NCBI GenBank assembly: GCA_018398585.1
Contig: JAGTTD010000015.1
Coordinates: forward strand, 6,949,001 to 7,013,000
Length of the DNA: 64,000 nucleotides
Reading direction: 5' to 3'
Source: Simmondsia chinensis
Taxonomy: Eukaryota; Streptophyta; Magnoliopsida; Caryophyllales; Simmondsiaceae
In this document: positions 1-9,106 of the stretch, piece after piece
Position numbering within the stretch: the stretch's first letter is position 1
Layout of the letters: the number at the start of each line of letters is the position of its first letter
Position numbers and translations under genes: made by a program
The notes under the pieces: model-generated
Database searches by the model: none
Told to the model about the DNA's origin: nothing
What the model saw: the letters and a program-made list of their open reading frames with translations, nothing else

Positions 1-222
1 TCGAACTCCGAAATTAAGCGTTCTTGGACGAAATTAGTACCAAGATGGGTGATCTCCTGGAAAGTCCTCATGTTACCAATCCTATAAGGTTAAGGGTCCT
101 CAAAAACACCTTTTCAACAAAGTTACACCTGAAGGAGAGAAACTGTGCATATCTACCCCTCCGAGACCCTGATTATGCGGGAGCCCTTAAGGCAATGAGT
201 CTGTTGTTATTGTTGTTAAGAA
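1..222 (+). mobile_element. 5S-rRNA-headed SINE, copy 1 (left end cut by window)
   Basis: Bases 1-90 follow plant 5S rRNA from about nucleotide 40 to its 3' end. The internal-promoter blocks are recognisable (GTTCTTGGACGA for the A-box region, GATGGGTGATCTCCTGG for the C box). Bases 95-222 switch to a different sequence: GGGTCCTC, an ACACCTGAAGG block, CTACCCCTCC, GAGACCCTG, GGGAGCCCTTAA and a TTGTTATTGTTGTT end. This second half matches the 3' end of the RTE LINE at 24925-25048. A 5S head on a LINE tail is the architecture of a 5S-derived SINE. The start lies outside the window, so the target-site duplication cannot be checked. Reading frames here are incidental. Confidence 0.75.
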
Positions 223-711
223 ATTTATAAGAATTTAAGAATTTTACTGTCTGAATAAAATTAGTTAACTTAAATTAAAGGTGAGTTTAATTCAATTAAT
301 TAGTTAATCACTTATTAAAAGAGGTTAATTTTTATTTACCTATTTCAATTTTAAAATTTGCTATGTTTTACACGCATGAAAAGGCAGTAAAATAAATAAA
401 ATATTTAATAACCCAAGGTGGTGTTTTTATGAATGAGGTTGAGCTAATGGGATGCATAGGAAAACATAGCGGGATGACAACGTGTGGGAGTTGCATGGTT
501 GTTGGCTTGACACATCCTTTTAAAGCAACGTGCACAACCAAACTCTATTCAAGGTTAGAGACAATTCTAAATAATTTAAGCAACTGTTTAGAGTCTCTAA
601 AATTTAAAGATCCTATATTTTAAGATTGTAGTACTAAAGTATCAGTTGTTAACACTAATAAAAAAAATTCTAATATATATAAAAAATGTAAAAATATAAA
701 TTAAGGCAAAC
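223..711. other. AT-rich spacer, nothing recognised
   Basis: This stretch between the two 5S-headed SINEs is AT-rich. It holds one 64-codon open frame starting at 429 with no family features. I see no gene, RNA or transposon terminus. Confidence 0.5.
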
Positions 712-731
712 AATTAAACGAAGGCAAAATA
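712..731 (+). repeat. Target-site duplication, left copy (SINE copy 2)
   Basis: This 20-bp sequence recurs at 972-991 with one G/A mismatch and brackets the SINE exactly. Long, A-rich duplications of this kind are typical of LINE-machinery insertion and unlike the 5-bp duplications of LTR elements. Confidence 0.9.
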
Positions 732-971
732 CCAAAGAGGGCACCAACATGCAAGCTCTGGATCCCATTAGAACTCCGAAATTAAGTGTGCTTGGGCGAG
801 AGTATTACCAAGATGAGTGATCTCTTAGGAAGTCCTCACCCCTCAGGTCGATGGTACTCGAAAATAGCTTTTCTTTAAGGTAACACCCTGAAAGGGGAAG
901 GCTACATATATCCACCCCCTAGATCATGCTTAGGCGGGAGCCTTTGGAGCACTGAGAATGTTGCTTTGCTT
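732..971 (+). mobile_element. 5S-rRNA-headed SINE, copy 2 (complete)
   Basis: The element is 240 bp long. About 738-830 is 5S-rRNA-like: GGATCCCATTAGAACTCCG, GTGCTTGGGCGAGAGTA and a C-box-like GATGAGTGATCTC are easily read. Near 832 the similarity jumps to the RTE-LINE tail: ACACCCTGAAAGGGGAAGG, CCACCCCCTAGA, GGCGGGAGCCTTTGGAGCACTGAG and a T/G-rich end. A 20-bp duplication (712-731 and 972-991) fixes both ends. An internal polymerase III promoter of the 5S type would drive transcription and the tail would recruit LINE reverse transcriptase. Most plant SINEs have tRNA-derived heads, so this class is unusual. Sequence decay suggests an old insertion. Confidence 0.85.
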
Positions 972-991
972 AATTAAACAAAGGCAAAATA
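972..991 (+). repeat. Target-site duplication, right copy (SINE copy 2)
   Basis: Matches 712-731 at 19 of 20 positions and starts immediately after the T/G-rich end of the SINE. Confidence 0.9.
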
Positions 992-1321
992 TAAAGAAGA
1001 ACTATACTTTTATTTGAATAAATTAACAAGGTTAAACACTACAACTTGAATAAAAAGACAAGGAAAAATGAAAATCAAGAGACTAATCTTCACATTAGAA
1101 ACCTAGAAGTTACAACAAAGTAAAAGACTAGTAAATGCTATGAATGGCCATAATGGGGTTGGTTATAAGGAGAAGAGAAAAAAGAGGCACCTCATCAATA
1201 CTACACAACTAAATGCTAGAATCCTAGGAAATATGCCATGTATAAAATACAAAAGATGTTTAAGTATAAAATATGTACATGTAAAATACTAAAATACAAT
1301 AAAAAATGCTAGTATTCAACA
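985..1321 (-). repeat. 3' LTR of copia-A (left edge approximate)
   Basis: On the minus strand a TGTTGAATAC start at 1321 follows a purine tract (AACTTGAGAGGTAG, 1322-1335) directly after the pol C-terminus. This is the normal 3' LTR position. The outer boundary is not visible. The SINE duplication at 972-991 lies in or next to it, so the LTR may extend further left. No second LTR of this element is present for comparison. Confidence 0.55.
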
Positions 1322-3345
1322 CTACCTCTCAAGTTGGAGTATGAAGATTCACCATGCCCAACTTGCGAAGAAGAGCTAAATAACTTGAACACCCTAAAGC
1401 TGTAGTGAAGACGTCGGCTATTTGGTTTGTGGAACGGACAAATGACGTAACGATCTCCTTGGTTAGCAACTTCTCTCGAACAAAATGGCAATCAATCTCA
1501 ATATGTATGGTGTCCTTTCATAAAAGACGGGGTTAGAAGCTATGTAGAGAGCTGCTTGATTGTCACAAAATAACAAGGAAGGATCATTAGTAGAAATAAC
1601 AGGATCAGATAATAAACGTCTTAACCAACCAACTTCACTAGTAGTAGTGGCCATTGCACGGTACTCGGCCTCGGCCAAAGAGCAAGAAACAACAATTGGC
1701 TTTTTAGACCTCCACGAAATCGACGCCCCACCTAGAAATACAACATAACAGATGGTCAAATGTCTAGTGATAGGACACCCGACCCAATCAGCATCACAAA
1801 AACCACAAAGTTTCAAATCATTATCCGAAGGAAAAAATACCCCTTGTCCCGACGTACCATTTAAATACCAAAGTACCCTTATAATTGCCTCCAAATGAAG
1901 TTGACGAGGATCATTGATGAATTGACTTAAAATGCGAACAGCGTAACATATATCCGGTTGAGTAATGGTGACATATAACAGCCTACCCACTAAACGCCTA
2001 TAATGACCTGAATCAATGAAGGAATCTCCCACATCATCTACCAATCCATGATTTTGAACTATGGGAGTAGAGGTTGGTTTAGCTCCTAGCATACCCGCCT
2101 CACTAAGGATATCTAAAACATACTTTCGTTTACTCAACACAACCCCTTTAGGTGATTGAGCCACCTCCAACCGAATTATTCAAAACAACTTTAACTTTGG
2201 AAATGTATTCCACGTTATTCCCGGTGATAATAACGTCATCCACATATATATGAATAGCTGTAAAAATCTTATCGTGATAATATGTGAAGAGAGAATAATC
2301 CGATTTAGATTGATGAAAACTGATATTGGTTAAAGTGGCAGTGAACTTCTGATTCCAATTTCGAGAGGCCTGTTTCAAACCATAAAGAGATTTATGGAGC
2401 TGACACACTTTGTCTTCATTCTTTCCTTCAAAACCTAATGGAAGTTTCATATAAACTTCCTCATCAAGGTCTCCATGGAGAAATGTGTTATTAACACTCA
2501 ATTGGTGAATAATTTGGCTTCTAGCCAAGGCAACAACTAGGACACAACAAACAATGACTAATTTAGCAACAAGAGCAAAGGTATCATGATAGTCTATACC
2601 TTCCACTTGTGTGAAACTCTTAGCAACCAAACGTGCTTTATATCGCTCTATCGAGCCGTCAGATTTATGCTTCACTTTATACACCCATTTGGAGTCAATG
2701 GCCCTCTTCCCATTGGGTAAATTTTTCAAGTCCAAGTTCAGTTCTGTTCTAAGGCTTGGATCTCCTTCTCCATAGCATCTCTCCAAAGTTTGAACTATAC
2801 TGCAGTTGAAAAGGTTTTGGCTTATCACAAAAAGTGACGGCGTTTAAAATAGCAATGTGAGCATTACAGAATTGTGCATTAGAAACAAAATTTGAGATAG
2901 GATAAACTATACCCGAGTTAGCTGACGGAGCAGTGGTAAGAGTATGGGCTATAGAGGAAGGCATGTCACAAACATAATCTTAATACTTGATTTTTACCAA
3001 ATGTATATGACCGCTTCTTCTTGTCACAATCTCGGATCCAAGCTTGGGACTAAGTTCCCCCCATATGAACAGGCTAATGGCCATCATGACCACCAGCAAT
3101 ATGCCCGTCAGTTGGCTCTGCAGAAACTGACTTGGTTGACTGTGAGCCGGCTGGCTTTTCTATAATAATAGGAACCGGTTCCCTTGTATACAACCCCATT
3201 GTATATCCAAGATCGATCAAAATCTCTCCGTACAATTTACCAACACGACTAGATTGAATTTCATCAAGTTTTAAGTAGGGAAAATCATCTTCATAAAACC
3301 AAACATCTCTTAACGCAATAATTTTATTCTCTTCAAGACTAAAAA
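1322..3345 (-). pseudogene. copia-A pol, C-terminal half (RT and RNase H), broken
   Basis: This is the Ty1/copia reverse transcriptase and RNase H region on the minus strand. Segment 3345-3074 holds the end of the integrase region (RDVWFYEDDFPY). Segment 2964-2749 holds the PISNFVSNA linker. Segment 2828-2148 is the RT, with GKRAIDSKWVYKVK, the KARLVAK block, the LYGLKQASRNW block and an intact YVDDVIITGN catalytic motif. Segment 2170-1463 is RNase H, with GRLLYVTITQPDI, DADWVG and AEAEYRAMA. The C-terminus at 1491-1309 ends in LRGSVEY just before the LTR. The frame changes at about 2160 and 1480, and the linker is out of frame with the RT, so the gene is dead. It resumes at 5146-5858 beyond an insertion. 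Confidence 0.85.
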
Positions 3346-3357
3346 AAAAAAAAAAAA

Positions 3358-4489
3358 GGAACATACCCAGTGGTACTTAAGATATTGAAACGACTATGAA
3401 TTATGGTGTTATTTCTAATAGGTAATCTTCTATTTAAGAAGAATACTTGGATGCTAGTTGTGTCTCCGATAAGAAGTACTACACTTCTAAAGCGAGTGGG
3501 TATTGCTGCATGGTGGGGTGTTGTTCCTTGGGTTTTAAGAAATGAACACGTATTATTAATTCCACCGTGATTGTAGAGTTTACTACTCTGATTTCTACTT
3601 GTAAAGAAGCATAATGTTTAAAGGATCTTTAGTTTAAGATTCCTTTTTGGCCTAAGCCGATACTACCTATTTCTATCCGTTGTGATAGTGAGGTTATTCT
3701 ATAAAATGTATAAGAGTGATGTGTATCACTGAAAGTCCTACACATTAGTGTGAGATATTGTTGTGTGAAACAACTCATGAAAGATTGAGTGATCACTATG
3801 GACTTTGAAAATATAAGTTAGAATCTAGTGGATTTCTTATTAAAAATCATTGCTAGAGACTTGGTAATAAACAAATGACAGGATGGTGTGAAACCTGTAT
3901 TTATAATTCGCCCATGACAGATCCTTAACTCAAAGCCTAGTATGACGCCAGGTCTCGGGTTCAGTGAGAGAGATTTATCATCTATGTGACTGCAAGCACT
4001 AAAAGAGAATTTTTCATCCCGTGTGTGAAGTGCTTGGTAACCTGCATCAGAGATTCTAAGAGGATGAGCTTATGCTCTTAATGGACCCGAGTTTATATTA
4101 TTATTGAATGTCACGTAGAAAGAAAATGATCAATGGGGTCCACCTTAATGAGTGTGACGTTTGGCCGCCTCAAGGAGTGATTTTTGACTAGGGTTTGGCT
4201 CTGAAACACTCATGAAGGGTACATGACACAAGGCCACAAATGTGTCAATCTCAGAGTTGTAGGGTGTGTACGGGGAGTACGCCTTGTGTGTGGAGATGTG
4301 TTCCATTAGTCAAATGGGTTGTATGGTTCAAAGCTTGGTCTACCATTTTCGATTTGATTAACTGTAAACGTGTCTTCACTAGCTAGAAGGTTCAATCGAG
4401 AGACACCCTCGTTGATGCATAATAAGGGCTCCTTTAATTTTGAGATGTCATATTTGAGAATGATTGTATTTTGAAAAATGGTGAGGAAA
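3358..4489 (+). pseudogene. Truncated copia-B-related fragment: RNase H remnant and 3' UTR
   Basis: This plus-strand fragment follows an A-run (about 3342-3357). Segment 3370-3893 can be followed, through many stops and shifts, against the RNase H end of the copia-B array units. The LKxLKR start, an IRCDSE block (near 3675) and a final RDLV block near 3868 are visible. Segment 3894-4489 corresponds to the copia-B 3' untranslated region, and a purine tract (ATGGTGAGGAAA) lies directly before the LTR at 4490. Everything upstream of RNase H is missing. The fragment runs opposite to copia-A, in which it sits. Confidence 0.65.
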
Positions 4490-5145
4490 TGTTGATGTAT
4501 TTTCAAAATAGAGTATTTAATAAAGTGTTTGAAGTTTGTCCCATACTTGATTTTGTAGTGTATTGGATTGTATACGATGTGTCGACACACATGTACCATG
4601 TGTCAACACACAGCCCAACAAAACTAACTTGAAGTGTCTATGTCTCGACACATAGGACCCGTGTGTCAACACATAGATCTTTTAGAATTACAGTAATGTA
4701 GTTTTTTCGGTTTTTGGCAGTTGGCTTTTGATAAGTTTGGGACGTCTTTTGAACATTATTTTCTTATATATTTTCCCCCTTGTTCTTTGAAGAATACACA
4801 TGAAAGATCTTTGTTTGCAAGTATTGTGAAATATTAAAAAAGGAAAGTGTCAATTTGTGAAGGGATCTCTCATGTTTAAGGGATGTTGATTTTATGAAAA
4901 ATATTGCAAGAAACACTTGAGTGAGTTCATAAAAAAGTGATTTAAAAAGTACTTGAAAACTTCATTCTCATTGATATATCTTCTATTCCTCCTCTTACAT
5001 ATTCTCACTTCATTTATTTGATTGTTGTTGTATCCCCGAGACTGTTTTGTACGCCGAAATAAGTCTTAAGGAAAGTGATCACATTGCCTCGACACCCAAG
5101 ATCTTTGGTTAACGGATTCCCTATTTATTGGGAAATTCTCCAACA
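4490..5145 (+). repeat. Diverged copia-B-type LTR (LTR-D)
   Basis: Begins TGTTGATGTATTTTC and ends TTCTCCAACA, matching the termini of the copia-B LTRs read on the minus strand. It also carries the family's short palindromes (GTGTCGACACAC near 4579 and variants up to about 4675). It is shorter (656 bp) and clearly older than the three array LTRs. After 5145 the sequence returns to copia-A integrase. Confidence 0.75.
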
Positions 5146-5858
5146 AAAATTCTAAAAATAGACCATACTTGCATTATTGCCCGCTATCACTTCTCACTTG
5201 CTTCACCTTAAAACCAATTTGAGTGCTAACCATATGACAAAAATCCATAAGAATTTTATGAGCCTAGGATTTCTCCCTCATCAAATAGACTCAAGTACAT
5301 CGCCTAAAATCATCTACTATCATGAGAAAATAATGAGCTCCAGTTAATGACACAGTTCAATAAGTTCCCCTAATATCGCTATGTATAAGCTTAAAACAAA
5401 CACGAGTTCCTATAACTGTCAAAGGGAAAAGTAAGCAAGCCCGCTTGGCACGATGACAAGTATCACAAACAAAATCTGTTCTCTTAACATCCAAATGCGG
5501 AAAAATGGATAATTTACAAAAAGGAACATGGCCTAAACAATAGTGCCACAAAAGAGCCTTCTTATTCTTCTTAATAAAAAAAGCTGAGGAAGCCACTGAT
5601 TGAGCCATCAAAAGGTATAGCCCATCTCTCTGCCTACCAGCTGCAATCAGCTTCCTCGAGCATTGGTCCTGTATGTAGCAAAAACCAGGATAATAGGTTA
5701 ATGCACAATTCCCATTTTGGGTTAACTTACTTACGAACAACAAATTACAATGAAAAACATGCACGTATAGAATACTATTAAGGACAAGATTTCAGAAATA
5801 TGAATGTTTTCGACATGAGTAACTAAAAACTTTGACCTGTTTGGCAATTTGACGGGTC
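5146..5858 (-). pseudogene. copia-A pol, protease end to integrase core, broken
   Basis: Read on the minus strand, copia-A pol resumes here. It runs from a PVKLPN block (5858 inward), through NLLFVSKLT and the GAG-pre-integrase region, to the integrase zinc finger (LWHYCLGHV ... CDTCHRAK) at 5764-5357. An HSD residue start of the catalytic core follows, and a KQVRSDSG block lies near 5200. Frame breaks and stops are present. About 380 bp of the integrase core are missing between here and 3345, where the copia-B fragment was joined in. Confidence 0.75.
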
Positions 5859-5863
5859 CAACG
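5859..5863 (+). repeat. Target-site duplication CAACG, left (copia-B array)
   Basis: CAACG abuts the TG end of LTR-A and recurs at 17267-17271 after the CA end of LTR-C. Five bases is the normal copia duplication length. Confidence 0.85.
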
Positions 5864-6667
5864 TGTTAGGAAAAATTCAGAAAATACTTGCAAAAACCAT
5901 GCAACCGGGTATCCAAACGATCTCAGGTGTTGAGGCGTGTAATCACTATCCTTAAGGTTTATTTCGGTATACGAAATATCCTCGGGGATACAACAACTAC
6001 CAAAATATGGAGTGAAGAAGTGTATGGGAAGAGATTGATGAAGATGTCTAGAGATTGGTTGATTTAGAGAACTCACCCTTTGATAAACTCACATAGAACA
6101 CAAGAACCATGAAGATGTTCTTCAAATTTGTTTCTTGTGAAATTCCACTTCAATTTATATGTTTTCTTCTTATTGATGAGAGGGGAGAAACTCTGGTCTA
6201 TTCTCTTCTGTAAAAAAACGTCCCAAAACCAAGAGCATCAATATATAAAAGAACTGGGAAGAAACCGCGCAGAAAACCGTCAAAACTGACCTGTGTGTCG
6301 ACACACAGTATCGACACACAGCTTTCTGTAAGCCTGTGTGTCGATACTGTCGACACACTGGCTCACTGTAAGCCTGTGTGTCGACACACAATTTCTGTGT
6401 GTCGTCACACAGGTTCCTCCGTGCGCACCCGAAACAGGCTGTTTGTCTACACACGGGCCATGTGTGTCGACACACAGCTATCTCCCCTGCGTTCTATAGG
6501 ATTTTGTGTCGACGATATGACCCATGTGTCGACACATACTCCCAATGATGCCCTAATCACTCATACAAGTATCGGGACAATCTCAAATACATCTTATATA
6601 CATATAAACAATATTTAACACACATATATCCATTTTATACAACCAATATTTTGAAAATACATCAACA
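5864..6667 (-). repeat. copia-B LTR-A (3' LTR of array)
   Basis: Plus-strand termini are TGTTAGG and CATCAACA. It differs from LTR-B and LTR-C at scattered sites and in the arrangement of the GTGTGTCGACACAC palindrome cluster (about 6290-6540). Cys-, His- and Asp-rich open frames here are by-products of that cluster. Confidence 0.85.
6290..6540. repeat. Cluster of GTGTCGACAC palindromes in LTR-A
   Basis: At least six copies of a short palindrome built on TGTGTCGACACA lie within about 250 bp, with both perfect and imperfect copies. The same cluster occurs in LTR-B (about 11610-11855), LTR-C (about 16885-17130) and, degenerate, in LTR-D (about 4575-4675). Confidence 0.8.
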
Positions 6668-7234
6668 ATCCCCCACCATTTTCAAAATACAACCAATCTC
6701 AAAGTGACATCTCGTTTAAAGGAGGCCTTATTGTGCATCAACGAGGGTGTCTCACGATTGAACCCCCAGTTAGTGAAAAGACCATACAGTTAATCGGATC
6801 GAAAATGGTAGTCCAAGCTTTGAACCATACAACCCATTTGACTAACCGACAATCTAATCACGCACAAGGCGTACTCCCCGTACACTCCCTACACCTCCCA
6901 GATCGACACATTTATGGCCTTGTGTCCCGTATCCTTCGTGAGTGTTTTAGGGCCAAACCCTTGTCAAAAATCACCCCTTTGAAGCGGCCAAACTTCAACA
7001 CTCACTAAGGTGGACCTCATTGATCATGCCCCTACGATACGACATTCAATAAGTTCTAAAACCAGGTCCATTAAGAGCATTTGCTCATCCTTTTATAATC
7101 ACTAACGTAGGTATCAAGCACTTCACACTCAGGATGGAAACTAACTCATTTAGTGCTTGCAGTCACACAGATGACAAGTCTCTCTCATTGAACCCGAGAC
7201 CTAGCGTCATACTAGACGTCGAGTTGAGGGCCTA
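6668..7234 (-). other. copia-B unit 1, 3' untranslated region and polypurine tract
   Basis: On the minus strand a purine tract (AATGGTGGGGGAT, 6680-6668) lies directly before LTR-A, as expected for second-strand priming. The rest, back to the pol stop near 7235, is non-coding. Unit 2 has the equivalent at 11992-12572. Confidence 0.75.
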
Positions 7235-9106
7235 TCATGGGCGACTAATTATGACAGGTTTCAACCCCATCCCTTCATTTGTTTTCAAAACCAAATCTCT
7301 AGCCAGGCCTTTAGTAAACGGATCCGCTAGATTCTGACAGGTTCTCACGAAGTCCACAGTGATAACACCTTCCCGAATAAGGTGTCTCACCATACTATGT
7401 CTCACACCAATGTGTCTGGACTTCCCATTATACACTTCACTGTATGCTTTAGAAAGCGTAGCCTGACTATCACAATGGATAGAAATAGGAGAAATCGACT
7501 TCGGCCACAAAGGTATCTCATACAAGAGATCCTTTAACCACTCGGTTTCTTTAGCCGCAGAAGCAAGAGCTATAAACTCCGCCGCCATTGTAGAGTCAGA
7601 TATGCAAGTTTGTTTCTTGGAACCCCAAGAAACCGCACCCCCACCAAACAGGAATACCCATCCACTCATGGATGCATGATCCTCCACATCGGAGATCCAA
7701 CTTGCATCAGTATATCCTTCCAAAATAGGAGGATACCCAACATAATTGAGACCATAATCCATAGTCTTCTTTAGGTACTTCAGTACCCGGTGCACTGCAT
7801 TCCAGTGCAACTTACTCGGTTTGCTGGTATACCTACTCAGCTTTCCAACTGCAAAGGCAATATCAGGCCTAGTGCTTGTCATGGCATACATGAGACAGCC
7901 AATAGCTCGAGCGTACTCCAATTGTGCCACTGGAGCACCCTCATTCGGTTCTAATTTCACACTAGGATCCATCGGTGTGGAAATCGGTGCACAGTCAAAG
8001 AAATGGAACCTTTTCAACACCTTTTCGATATAGTGAGACTGTGTCAAGGAAATGGAATTACCATTCCTCACAATTCTGATACCGAGGATCACCTCCGCCT
8101 CACCCATGTCTTTCATAGCAAAGTTTTCAGAGAGAAACAGTTTAGTTCTCTCTACTTGCTCCATATCAGAATCGAAAATCAGCATGTCATTGACATACAA
8201 ACATATAATGACCCCTTTGCCATTATCAAACTTGCTATAGACACATTTATCTGATTTGTTTATAACGAATCCGTTGTTCAATACAACCTGATCAAATTTT
8301 TGGTGCCATTGCTTCGGAGCTTGTTTCAGTCCATACAGAGAACGTATGAGTTTACACACTTTTCTCTCTTGGCCCGGAACAACAAACCCTTCTGGTTGTT
8401 CCATGTATACTTCCTCCTCTAGCTCACCATTCAGGAATGCCGTTTTGACATCCATTTGGTGTATCACTAGTTTAAAAATGGAGGCAAGAGCAATTAGTAC
8501 CCTTATCGTCGATATCCTTGCCACTGGGGCATAGGTATCAAAGTAATCCAGTCCATGTCTTTGGGTGAATCCTTTAGCCACCAATCGGGCTTTAAATTTG
8601 TCAATCGATCCATCGACTTTCATCTTCTTTTTGAAGATCCATTTGCACCCGATGGGTTTACTTCCTCGTGGAAGATCCTCAAGAATCCAGGTATTATTAC
8701 CTAAAATGGAATCCATTTCATCGTTTATAGCCTCTTTCCAAAACGAGACATCATGAGACCTCATCGCCTCATCAAACGTCATGGGATCAGCTTCCATGAC
8801 ACAACAATATGGAACCACTTGGTCCACATCGTTCCTCGAACCTTCTACCAAATACGTGTAGAAGTCCGAACCGAAGGATTTCTCCTTCCTTGCTCTCTTA
8901 CTCCTTCGGAGTTCTAGAGCTCTATCAGGGACATTCTCCCTCTCATGACGAACAACGTCATTAGACACTTGCGTGTCAATCTCAACCGGTACATAATCCC
9001 TCGGTCTAGGAATTGAAGTAAACCGATTCTCATCAAATATTGCATCTCTCGATTCTACTATCGTATTCACGTTGATATAATCATTAGGCTCAACAATATA
9101 GAACCG
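7235..9106 (-). CDS. copia-B unit 1, pol second half (RT and RNase H)
   Basis: This open frame of about 620 codons continues in frame after the TAA at 9107-9109. From the N-terminus it has the SIIESRDA-type linker (NTIVESRDAIFDEN), an RT with GCKWIFKKK, FKARLVAKGF, QMDVKTAFLNGELEEEVYM and LYGLKQAPKQW, then RNase H with DASWISD, FGGGAVSWGSKK and CDSQATLSKAY. The C-terminal GLARDLVLK block is still present in this unit. The RT catalytic motif reads YVND where the family has two adjacent aspartates, so polymerase activity is probably lost. It would act in cytoplasmic particles to copy the element RNA. Unit 2 has the same substitution. Confidence 0.9.
   Translation of the reverse strand, partial: RFYIVEPNDYINVNTIVESRDAIFDENRFTSIPRPRDYVPVEIDTQVSNDVVRHERENVPDRALELRRSKRARKEKSFGSDFYTYLVEGSRNDVDQVVPYCCVMEADPMTFDEAMRSHDVSFWKEAINDEMDSILGNNTWILEDLPRGSKPIGCKWIFKKKMKVDGSIDKFKARLVAKGFTQRHGLDYFDTYAPVARISTIRVLIALASIFKLVIHQMDVKTAFLNGELEEEVYMEQPEGFVVPGQERKVCKLIRSLYGLKQAPKQWHQKFDQVVLNNGFVINKSDKCVYSKFDNGKGVIICLYVNDMLIFDSDMEQVERTKLFLSENFAMKDMGEAEVILGIRIVRNGNSISLTQSHYIEKVLKRFHFFDCAPISTPMDPSVKLEPNEGAPVAQLEYARAIGCLMYAMTSTRPDIAFAVGKLSRYTSKPSKLHWNAVHRVLKYLKKTMDYGLNYVGYPPILEGYTDASWISDVEDHASMSGWVFLFGGGAVSWGSKKQTCISDSTMAAEFIALASAAKETEWLKDLLYEIPLWPKSISPISIHCDSQATLSKAYSEVYNGKSRHIGVRHSMVRHLIREGVITVDFVRTCQNLADPFTKGLARDLVLKTNEGMGLKPVIISRP

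Noticed and set aside
738..832. Functional 5S rRNA gene
   Set aside because: Many substitutions, an incomplete 5' end and immediate fusion to a LINE tail; no tandem 5S spacer structure.
732..971. 5S-like sequence as a Cassandra-type TRIM LTR
   Set aside because: Cassandra elements have LTRs and 5-bp duplications. Here there is a 20-bp duplication, a LINE tail and no LTR pair.
1560..1748. Plus-strand ORF opposite copia-A RNase H
   Set aside because: It is the complement of a recognisable RNase H reading frame.
6295..6618. Cys/His/Asp-rich small proteins in the copia-B LTRs
   Set aside because: They arise from translating GTGTCGACAC palindromes in several frames, on both strands, in all LTRs.
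6668..7258. Extending the copia-B LTR to 7258
   Set aside because: An alternative LTR end at TATGACA was considered. LTR-C ends at 17266 with CA, next to the matching CAACG duplication, and a purine tract lies at 6668-6680. The shorter LTR is therefore correct.
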